DNA from: Candidatus Omnitrophota bacterium | GTDB taxonomy: Bacteria; Hinthialibacterota; Hinthialibacteria; Hinthialibacterales; JAKPRU01 | Assembly (NCBI GenBank): GCA_029557025.1 | Contig: JAKPRU010000109.1 | Coordinates: 1 to 12,067 of the forward strand | Direction of reading: 5' to 3' | Length of the DNA: 12,067 nt | Part shown: positions 1 through 6,815 of the stretch, in pieces | Position numbering within the stretch: position 1 is the first letter of the stretch | Layout: every line of letters begins with the position of its first letter | Position numbers and translations under genes: made by a program | Notes under the pieces: generated by a model | Databases searched by the model: none | Told to the model about the DNA's origin: nothing | What the model saw: only the letters and a program-made list of their open reading frames with translations

Positions 1-1416
1 GTCCGAAAGAGCCTCCGAATCCAGGGAAGCATCCAACCTTCTGCAACAGGGGGAAGCGAATGGAAGCATTGTCAGGAGAACGGGAATGCGATGTTGTTGG
101 GCGGTCATCAGGAACGCATCCAGCTCGCGAAGCCCTTCTTCCCGCCACACCCCGGATTCCGGCATGGTTGTGCTGACCCCACCACCCCACAGATTCACAC
201 GAACCAGATGGATTCCCATCGCCGCCATTTCCGCGAAATCCTGATCCCACACACCCGGATTGGCATACCGAAGCGAGGTCCCGCCATAGTTCAACGTCCC
301 GTAAGATGCACCGATCAACGGGTAAATCTCGCCGCCTCGCAGGACCATCTCTCCATCGGTCGTGAGCGCTTCCCCCGAAGACAACAATGATTCATCCCGT
401 CCCCAGAATCCCGAAATCGTGTTTTCAATCGTTTCATCATTGTGCAGCAGAACGGCCTGCGCGGAATAAAAGCCGCTCTCAGCGGGGCCGGTCAGCGGGA
501 TCTCCAGGTAACCAGTTCGCGCAAACTCGGCCCGGATCTTTCGACGAAGGCGCTTTGCCCGTCCCTGGGGCGGAGTAATGGATAGCTGAAGTGTCCAGTC
601 CCCCTCTGCGATGTTTCGCGCAGTTACTCGCAGGACAGGAGTCTCGCCCGGCAGATAAGCGGCAAATGTGGGCAGGACCTCCAGGGTCGTTGCGCCCTCC
701 GCCCCCATTCGAATCAGGATCGGCAACAGATCCATCCAGCCGTTGAGCTGGCTTGCATCCAGCTGCGCCAGATTAACGGTCACGAGAATCCATCGCCCGG
801 CCTTGCAGGGATCGAACATCCGGTCCAGGCGCGTGACTGGCGCAGCCATGGGTATGCCATCCCGTAAGGACTGTAATAGCGGTCGATACTCGATATCGAG
901 TGACCGAGAGGGATTAGATTCCGCCGGACAGCGTCTGCCAAACGGAACCGGTTGGATTGTCAACGGATATACATCGGGACAGACCGGAGATTTTTGTCGA
1001 AAAACCGGGGCCAGACGCGGGTGACAGGCGACCGTAACATCTGTCAGATCGGGTGAATGAATCCGCGAATGCACAATCCCAATCCGTCTGTGGTAGCATG
1101 TGCAGGGGTGCAGAATACGCCACCCTGACTCGGAGTCTCCTGCGATGGGTGTGCGGAACGGCACTCCGCCCCAATTCAGAAAATTGCCGCCGTTCTCCAG
1201 ATAATTGAGAATGTAACTCCAGGATTCCAGCGGGAATCCATCTCCGTACGGATTGATGAACAGGTCTGCCTGTTCCAACGCCTGCGGCAGTTCCGAGGGT
1301 GCGGCGAAACGCACCGTCGTTTCCTCTGCACATTGCCGCCAGACTCGTTGAGTGAGTGGGCGGCTGATTCCAACCGGTAAGGTTTTTTCCCAAAGCACTA
1401 CGATTTTGCGGTTCAT
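1..1416 (-). CDS. Partial GATase-like / glycoside-hydrolase-type barrel protein (N-terminal 472 residues)
   Basis: The reading frame is open from an ATG at 1416 down to base 1 with no stop, so the C-terminus lies outside the window. Residues 1-150 resemble class-I glutamine-amidotransferase-like or ThuA-like flavodoxin folds, for example NYLENGGNFLNWGGVPF at about 71-87. Residues 240-345 look like beta-sandwich linker domains. From about 353 a TIM-barrel start is recognisable: EIYPLIGASYG, then FAEMAAMGIHLVRVNLW at about 394-410, then a helix and the strand IPVLLTMLPF. This layout is common in beta-galactosidase or GH2/GH5/GH42-like enzymes. The catalytic acids would lie beyond the edge, so activity is unproven. 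No signal peptide is evident at this start. The start ATG overlaps the UbiD stop (ATGA), and GGGAG lies just upstream within the UbiD gene, which implies translational coupling. Exact GH family is unknown. Confidence 0.8.
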   Translation of the reverse strand, partial: MNRKIVVLWEKTLPVGISRPLTQRVWRQCAEETTVRFAAPSELPQALEQADLFINPYGDGFPLESWSYILNYLENGGNFLNWGGVPFRTPIAGDSESGWRILHPCTCYHRRIGIVHSRIHSPDLTDVTVACHPRLAPVFRQKSPVCPDVYPLTIQPVPFGRRCPAESNPSRSLDIEYRPLLQSLRDGIPMAAPVTRLDRMFDPCKAGRWILVTVNLAQLDASQLNGWMDLLPILIRMGAEGATTLEVLPTFAAYLPGETPVLRVTARNIAEGDWTLQLSITPPQGRAKRLRRKIRAEFARTGYLEIPLTGPAESGFYSAQAVLLHNDETIENTISGFWGRDESLLSSGEALTTDGEMVLRGGEIYPLIGASYGTLNYGGTSLRYANPGVWDQDFAEMAAMGIHLVRVNLWGGGVSTTMPESGVWREEGLRELDAFLMTAQQHRIPVLLTMLPFASPCCRRLDASLDSEALSD

Positions 1417-2888
1417 TCTTGTCTCCCATCCGGAATTCGTGAAAAATAAGTTCCCAACTCCATCCAGATGCGATCAATTCTCTCTTTTGTTTCAGCATTC
1501 ATGACAACATCGGGAGGCCATTCCCGATCGAATCCCTCCTCCGGCCAGGTCTTTGTCGCGTCAACCACCATCTTGGACCCATATCGCGGGTACTCCGATG
1601 AATTATCCAGAACATCCACAGGCCCTCGCACAAAACTGACATCTCTCCCCGGTGCGACATTGTTGGCAAACCGCCACAGGACCTCCCGGATATTGTGAAC
1701 ATCCACCTCCTCATCGAACACAACAATGGTCTTGCAGAACATCATCTGTCCCAGTCCCCACAAAGAGTGGGCCACCTTGGCAGCATGGCCCGGATATCGC
1801 TTCCGGATGGAGACAAGCGCCAGGCTGTGGAAGAGCGTTTCCACCGGCAGGTTGATATCGACAATCTCCGGTAGTGTCATTTGGATCATCGGCAGGAAAA
1901 TGCGTTCCGTGGCCTTGCCGAGATACGCATCCTCCATAGGCGGTTTGCCGACCACGATGGTGGGATAGATGGGGTCTCGCGCCCGTGTAACCGCTGTCAG
2001 GTGGAAAACCGGATAAGGTTCCGCCAGAGAGTAATAGCCCGTGTGATCTCCAAATGGTCCTTCGAGCCGCTCCTCTCCCGGAATGACATAGCCTTCCAGA
2101 ACAAATTCCGCATCGGCGGGGACATGGAGATCAATGGTTTCGCATGGCGCAAGCGGAACCGGTTCGCGTCGCAGAAATCCGGCGAACACCAGTTCCTCGA
2201 TTTGTTCCGGAAGGGGCGCGCTTGCACAGTAAGCCAGCGCCGGGTCACCGCCCAGCACAATGGCAACCGGCATTCGCTCATCCGCTTTGAGATGCTCCCG
2301 GTAATGCGCCGCTCCCCCCTTATGGATTTGCCAGTGCATCCCGAGCGTGTGATGGTCATACACCTGAATGCGGTAGAGGCCGACATTCATTCGCCCTGTT
2401 TTTGGGTGACGAGTATAAACCTGCCCGAGTGTGATATATGGACCCCCATCCTCCGGCCAGCAACGCAGAATCGGCAGATCGGCTATGGACGGATTGTTGA
2501 TCTCAACGATCTCCTTGCACCGTCCGCTCCGCACCGTTTTCGGCCCGCATGATGCCAACTCCTTCAGGGTGGGCATAAATGCCGGCCATTCGCGCCAGCT
2601 TCGTGGGGGCATCGTTTCAAGAAGCGCGCGAATCCGATCCGCAATCTGTGAGAGCGATGACACCCCCAGTGCCATCGCCATGCGTTTCTCGGACCCGTAC
2701 GCATTGATCAGAAGCGGAATCTCGCCGCCGCTCGGATGTTGAAACAGAAGCGCAGGGCCGCCCGCTTTCACTACACGGTCGGCAATTTCCGTAATCTCCA
2801 GTTCCGTGGAAACCGGGTAAGCGATCTCCGCCAACTCCCCTTCCAAACGAAGGCGTTCCACAAAATCGGATAAGTTCTGATAGGCCAT
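1413..2888 (-). CDS. UbiD-family (de)carboxylase, prenylated-FMN dependent
   Basis: The 491-residue protein has the usual UbiD length and family signatures: NVGLYRIQVYDHHTLGMHW at about 168-186 followed by HKGGAAHY, and EGPFGDHTGYY at 276-286. By comparison with fungal Fdc1 and E. coli UbiD, R173, E276 and D281 are the likely catalytic Arg-Glu-Asp/Glu set; this alignment is from memory. Family members reversibly decarboxylate aromatic, heteroaromatic or alpha,beta-unsaturated acids using prenylated FMN made by UbiX. No ubiX-like gene is visible here. The gene sits 79 bp after a sulfatase and overlaps a glycoside-hydrolase-type gene by 4 bp. A catabolic role on a phenolic acid released from a conjugate is therefore as likely as ubiquinone or menaquinone synthesis, so I give no ubiD symbol. 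The start ATG has only a weak GAAAG upstream. Confidence 0.93.
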   Translation of the reverse strand: MAYQNLSDFVERLRLEGELAEIAYPVSTELEITEIADRVVKAGGPALLFQHPSGGEIPLLINAYGSEKRMAMALGVSSLSQIADRIRALLETMPPRSWREWPAFMPTLKELASCGPKTVRSGRCKEIVEINNPSIADLPILRCWPEDGGPYITLGQVYTRHPKTGRMNVGLYRIQVYDHHTLGMHWQIHKGGAAHYREHLKADERMPVAIVLGGDPALAYCASAPLPEQIEELVFAGFLRREPVPLAPCETIDLHVPADAEFVLEGYVIPGEERLEGPFGDHTGYYSLAEPYPVFHLTAVTRARDPIYPTIVVGKPPMEDAYLGKATERIFLPMIQMTLPEIVDINLPVETLFHSLALVSIRKRYPGHAAKVAHSLWGLGQMMFCKTIVVFDEEVDVHNIREVLWRFANNVAPGRDVSFVRGPVDVLDNSSEYPRYGSKMVVDATKTWPEEGFDREWPPDVVMNAETKERIDRIWMELGTYFSRIPDGRQE

Positions 2889-2967
2889 TTTTTTATCTTT
2901 CGTCCGCCAGGCAGTGCAAACCGCACCACAACCAGGCGGAATGATAGAGATTAAAAGTGGCCTGTGT

Positions 2968-4404
2968 CTACCTTAGCGGTGGGTCGGGGTAATTCTCCAA
3001 AATCAGCCAAGGATCGTTTGTTCTCTGCCGAAACTCATGGGTCCGACCTCGCAGATCCGCCAGAAGCTCTTGAAATTCTAACTTTTGGGCTAGATTCAGA
3101 GACTCCCACGGGTCTTGCTCCAGGTCGTATAACTCTTCGGGTGGGCGGTGCAGATAATCCTGAACCGTGCGCTGTCCCATTTTCATTTCCAGTTTGGTTA
3201 TGAGTTCCTGCCAGGTTTTGGATGCGTGCAAATCGCTAGCGTGGGGAAACGGCAATTCGGGGCACAGGTTCTGAATGTATTTGTATCGCCGAGTTCGGAT
3301 GCCTCGCATGGGATAGTACATCGTGACTTCATGGAAAGTGTGAGAGAGAAAGACAGAATCCCAGCCTGATGGATTTTCATCCTCCAGAATCGGGAGAAAT
3401 GATCTTCCGTGGAGTTCATATTCTTTGGGCGGAGGTGTGCCGGTCCATTCCAGAATGGTCGGAGTTAAATCGGCCCAACTGACCATCGCCTGGTTCACAA
3501 TTCCCCGTTTTGCCTGTTCCGGCGACCGGACAATGAGCGGGACATGGACACCGGGATCGTACAGGTTGGTTTTTGCCCCCGGAAAGGCGATGCCGTTGTC
3601 GCTTAAGTAAACAACCAGTGTGTCTTTGTCCTTGCCGCAAGCCTGCAAAGCATCCAGAACCATGCCGATTCCGAGATCCAGGCGGCTGACGGCCTGGCTG
3701 TACTGCGCCATCTCCTCCCTTACTGCCGCGCTGTCTTGCAGGAATGCAAGTGGTTTCATGTTCTCGGGCGAATAGGTTGTCTCTTCCACGCCGGGATAAC
3801 GCTGCTCGTTCCCAAATCCTTTCGCCGAACGATGCGGGTCGCCGTATCCCATCAACAGGAAGAAGCCTCTATCCCGGTTTTTCTCAAAGAATCCCCTGGC
3901 CCGTTCGGCCATCACGGCGACGCTTCGGATCGATCCCAGTTCCTCACCCGTCACACATACGTCGAACGGATACAGGGCTGCGGGATTGACATGCAGTTTG
4001 CCGATCACCCCCGTTGTGTAGCCGCGATTCTTGAGAAGACGGGGAAGAGTTTGCACCCACGGGAGCGTGTGGAAGTTGTGGTAGCTGTGAGCCAGCCCAA
4101 ATTGTCCGTTTGTGTGATTGTGCAACCCGGTGAGAATCACGGAGCGGCTGGGACTACACGAGGCCGTCGTGCAGAACGCATGGGCGAATCGAACACCATC
4201 CTGCGCCAGACGCTCCAGACTCGGTGTCTGAATGGAGGGATTACCGTAGGATGGAATGTCCAGGCCATGATCATCACCAATCAGCAGAAGGACATTGCGA
4301 GAGGATGTAGCCCCGGCCTGGCATCCCGATGCGGAGACCGCTGCCAGCGCGGAGGCCGCGCGCACACAAAAATCCCGACGATTGATTGAGGTGTTATGGT
4401 TCAT
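2968..4404 (-). CDS. Type I sulfatase, Cys-type formylglycine, Tat signal (possible lipoprotein)
   Basis: Numbered from the ATG at 4404 (478 residues). Residues 9-13 carry RRDF, followed by an Ala-rich hydrophobic stretch and SASGC (Cys28), a twin-arginine signal with a possible lipobox. LLLIGDDHG supplies the first metal acids D44/D45. CSPSR at 83-87 is the canonical C-x-P-x-R formylglycine site. GKLH (136-138), GDPH (D189/H191), SDNG (D269/N270) and a following Lys278 complete the sulfatase/alkaline-phosphatase-fold active site. The C-terminus has the usual ELYDLEQDPWESLNLA block. It probably hydrolyses a sulfate ester in the periplasm or at the outer surface after cytoplasmic maturation by FGE or anSME, neither of which is seen here. 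A GTG nine bases further upstream keeps the frame open, but it lacks a Shine-Dalgarno; the ATG has GGTGAG at suitable spacing. First gene of a presumed operon with UbiD and the glycoside-hydrolase-type gene. Substrate cannot be told. Confidence 0.93.
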   Translation of the reverse strand: MNHNTSINRRDFCVRAASALAAVSASGCQAGATSSRNVLLLIGDDHGLDIPSYGNPSIQTPSLERLAQDGVRFAHAFCTTASCSPSRSVILTGLHNHTNGQFGLAHSYHNFHTLPWVQTLPRLLKNRGYTTGVIGKLHVNPAALYPFDVCVTGEELGSIRSVAVMAERARGFFEKNRDRGFFLLMGYGDPHRSAKGFGNEQRYPGVEETTYSPENMKPLAFLQDSAAVREEMAQYSQAVSRLDLGIGMVLDALQACGKDKDTLVVYLSDNGIAFPGAKTNLYDPGVHVPLIVRSPEQAKRGIVNQAMVSWADLTPTILEWTGTPPPKEYELHGRSFLPILEDENPSGWDSVFLSHTFHEVTMYYPMRGIRTRRYKYIQNLCPELPFPHASDLHASKTWQELITKLEMKMGQRTVQDYLHRPPEELYDLEQDPWESLNLAQKLEFQELLADLRGRTHEFRQRTNDPWLILENYPDPPLR

Positions 4405-4725
4405 TCCGCTCACCCGGTGGGCCGTCAGACCTTATGGAACAACCGGCTCCGTGATCGTAAAGTCGCTGTGTCTTCCCATGGGGGGACACGTGACAGGGTA
4501 AGGCAAAGCCTACCATGATCGCGGATTATCATACACCGGTGACAGAGGGAGGGACGCTTGGCCTACTGGGGAAAAATGGCGGGAAGAATGGTGGGACAGG
4601 CCTCTGTGCCTATTGATGGGCGATGTTGACGAAGGTCCGCAGTTCGCTTACCTTGCCTTATGGACGATTTGCGTTCTTGAACGGACGCGAACCTTGAAGA
4701 CGTCTCAATATCACAGGGTGCAGCC
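4405..4725. promoter_or_regulatory. Divergent intergenic region between the two operons
   Basis: This 321-bp stretch must hold the promoters of both divergent gene sets. For the minus-strand sulfatase operon, TATGAT (minus strand, 4533 to 4528) is a good -10 box, though no convincing -35 is seen. For the plus-strand operon, TTGACG at 4626-4631 is followed after 17 bp by TACCTT, a weak match. A bulged hairpin (GGTAAGGC, then AAA, then GCCTACC) lies at about 4498-4514 and could be an operator or an RNA structure. A possible 17-codon frame near 4577 has no supporting features. I see no known riboswitch or RNA gene. Confidence 0.4.
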
Positions 4726-6069
4726 ATGTCAGAGAATCAAATGGTTTTCCGCTCCGAGTCACTCCGTCAGGTAGTGCATATTGTGGCAGTGATTCCGGCG
4801 TTTCTGCTGCGTTTCCTGCCTGTCCCCTGGGCTTTTTTCCTGGTTTTTCTTCTGGTGATTCACAACCTGTTCTTATTGCCACGCTATGCGCCGGGGTTAT
4901 TCCGTCCGGGCGAAAGTCGTCTGGGAGGCGTGTTCTTTTATCCGCTGGCGATTGCGACGCTGGTCCTGCTGTATCCGACGCGGTTCGAAATCGTAGTGGG
5001 AGCCTGGGCGCTTCTGGCTATTGGGGATGCGCTTTCCACAATTGTCGGACAATCGCAGCCGATTTCCGCATTGCCCTGGAATCCGTCAAAGAGCGTCGGG
5101 GGATCGCTGGCTTTTATTATTCTCGGCGCATTGTCCTGCTGTGTTCTGATGGTCTGGACAGCGCCCACGCTCGGAGACAGCCCGCGAATTCTTCTGATTT
5201 GTCTTGCCGGCGCAACTATCGCCGCCATGGTGGAGAGCCTGCCGGTTCGTATGGATGACAATCTGCTTGTTCCATTCACTGCTGCGCCTTGTCTGGCGAT
5301 TCTGCTTACCTCATCCATCAAGACAGGCGAGTGGACATTGACCGCATGGACTTTTGTCTCGGCCATCGGATTGAATATCGCGGTGGCCGCGGCCGCATAT
5401 TTCCTGCGCCTGGTCAATCGGAATGGGGCGTGCGGTGGGGCAATGGTCGGGATATTCGTATACATCCTCGGTAGTCCGGCTGCTTATGTGTTGTTGTTGG
5501 CCGTGGTGATAGTCGATCCTCTGCTTGAGCGATTCGGGATTTCCGCCGGTTCATCGGAGACCATTCCCGGGCAAGATGAAGTGTGGCGCGGCGGGAAATA
5601 CGCGGTTACGCATTTCACGGTCGCGCTCCTGATGGTGTTATTGTGGATTTGCACGGATGGGATCGACCCGCTTCTTCGCTTGATGTACCTGGCGGCGCTG
5701 GCCGTTGTGCTGTCGGAGACGATCAACCGGGAGTTCAGCGCCGTGGTGGACCGGCTACCGGTCTTCCATGCGGATGAAGAGTCCTCCACGATGGCGTCGG
5801 TGTCTCCGGGGCGAGGAATCTTGCCGCTTGGCGTTGCGGCGCTTTTTGCAGGGTGCGCGTGGCTGATGGGATTTTGCGAGGCCTCACTGACTCCCGCTGT
5901 GATTGTCGGCGCCACGCTGGGGTCCTGGAGTAAGTCCTGTGTGCAGATTCATGCCGACAAGGAGGAGTTAACTATCGAGCGCGAATGGCAGATCTTCATC
6001 GCAACCTGGATCGGCGCGATTGTGACGGCCATTCTCGCGTATCTGTTGGGAGGACCCTGGCAGGCATGA
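4726..6069 (+). CDS. Fused SEC59/phytol-kinase-like and DUF92 (TMEM19/VTE6-like) membrane protein
   Basis: A 447-residue, almost wholly hydrophobic polytopic membrane protein. The first half (about 10-200) shows the dolichol-kinase/phytol-kinase (SEC59/VTE5/DGK1) pattern: IGDALSTIVGQ at 99-109, NPSKSVGGSLAF at 119-130, and MVESLPVRMDDNLLVP at 168-183. In that family these acidic and KS-x-x-GS residues handle a CTP-dependent phosphorylation of a lipid alcohol. The second half (about 210-447) resembles DUF92, with GACGGAMVGIFVYILG at 234-249, SETINREF at 330-337 in place of the usual D-T-x-x-x-E, and PGRGILPLG at 361-369. DUF92 includes plant VTE6, a phytyl-phosphate kinase. The protein may therefore mono- and then di-phosphorylate an isoprenoid alcohol, but the DUF92 half is divergent and the substrate is unknown. 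AGGGTG stands five bases before the ATG. The stop overlaps the sirtuin start (ATGA). Confidence 0.8.
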   Translation: MSENQMVFRSESLRQVVHIVAVIPAFLLRFLPVPWAFFLVFLLVIHNLFLLPRYAPGLFRPGESRLGGVFFYPLAIATLVLLYPTRFEIVVGAWALLAIGDALSTIVGQSQPISALPWNPSKSVGGSLAFIILGALSCCVLMVWTAPTLGDSPRILLICLAGATIAAMVESLPVRMDDNLLVPFTAAPCLAILLTSSIKTGEWTLTAWTFVSAIGLNIAVAAAAYFLRLVNRNGACGGAMVGIFVYILGSPAAYVLLLAVVIVDPLLERFGISAGSSETIPGQDEVWRGGKYAVTHFTVALLMVLLWICTDGIDPLLRLMYLAALAVVLSETINREFSAVVDRLPVFHADEESSTMASVSPGRGILPLGVAALFAGCAWLMGFCEASLTPAVIVGATLGSWSKSCVQIHADKEELTIEREWQIFIATWIGAIVTAILAYLLGGPWQA

Positions 6070-6803
6070 ATGTTCCATCCGAGGACTTGGAGAGGGTGAA
6101 GCAGGCCCTGGAGGAAGCGACATCCGTGTTTGTCATCACCGGGGCCGGTATATCTGCTGAAAGCGGGGTGCCGACTTTCCGAACCGCCGGTGGAATCTGG
6201 CAGCAAGTTGATCCCATGAAAGTGGCCACGCCGGAGGCATTCGCAGCAAATCCAAAAAAAGTCTGGGAGTTTTACAACGACCGTCGTGTGCGCCTGAAAC
6301 AATGCGCGCCGAATCCGGGACATGAGGCGCTCGCCCGGCTGGAACGTCGGAAGGAGAATATGCTGATCCTGACGCAAAACGTGGACAGCCTTCACGAGGA
6401 TGCAGGTTCCGAGCGCGTGATTCATATTCATGGGTCGATTTGGGAAGTGCGGTGCATGGGATGCCGGAAGGTGACCATCCATCGCGAGACACCGATCCCG
6501 GAGTTGCCTCCGCATTGCGCGTGCGGGGCGATATTGCGGCCGAATGTAGTCTGGTTCGGCGAGACGATTTCTCCGATTCAATGTACGTTAGTGGAACGGT
6601 TCCTGGAACAGCATCCTCCCCAAGTGACTCTTGTCATCGGCACGGAAGCGAGTTTCGGCTATATTATTTCGTGGGCAGAAGAGACGAAACGATCCGATTC
6701 GCTGTTGGTCGAGATCAATCCCGGAGTGACGGATCTTTCCGGTATGGCAGATATTTGTCTTCGAAGCTCCTCGGGGGAAATCCTGCCGAAGATTATTTCT
6801 TGA
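6066..6803 (+). CDS. Sir2-family NAD-dependent protein deacylase (CobB/SIRT5-like sirtuin)
   Basis: The protein is 245 residues. Classic Sir2 blocks are present: GAGISAESGVPTFR at 26-39 (NAD binding), TQNVD at 103-107, IHIHGS with catalytic His122, a zinc site C130/C133 plus C151/C153, and LRPNVVWFGE at 157-166. Y70 and R73 (FYNDRR) match the Tyr-x-x-Arg signature that lets SIRT5 and E. coli CobB accept acidic acyl groups, so it probably removes succinyl or malonyl as well as acetyl groups; this is inferred. The usual GTS motif near residue 192 reads GTEASFGYI, and the second zinc pair is spaced C-x-C. The frame is open further upstream into the preceding gene, but the ATG overlapping that gene's stop gives the normal sirtuin N-terminus. 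Co-translated with the membrane kinase-like protein and followed after 12 bp by the phosphodiesterase-like gene. Confidence 0.95.
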   Translation: MNVPSEDLERVKQALEEATSVFVITGAGISAESGVPTFRTAGGIWQQVDPMKVATPEAFAANPKKVWEFYNDRRVRLKQCAPNPGHEALARLERRKENMLILTQNVDSLHEDAGSERVIHIHGSIWEVRCMGCRKVTIHRETPIPELPPHCACGAILRPNVVWFGETISPIQCTLVERFLEQHPPQVTLVIGTEASFGYIISWAEETKRSDSLLVEINPGVTDLSGMADICLRSSSGEILPKIIS

Positions 6804-6815
6804 CGGTGATTATCT

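Noticed and set aside
914..1498. Minus-strand 194-residue frame overlapping the UbiD 3' end and the barrel gene
   Set aside because: It is an out-of-frame shadow of two genes with clear family matches and has unlikely composition.
4577..4630. Seventeen-codon frame after GGGGAAAA in the divergent intergenic region
   Set aside because: Too short, with no supporting context or family match, and the sequence is probably promoter DNA.
5985..6065. Upstream in-frame extension of the sirtuin by 27 residues
   Set aside because: It lies inside the membrane-protein gene and adds residues not found in sirtuins; the ATG overlapping the upstream stop gives the expected N-terminus.
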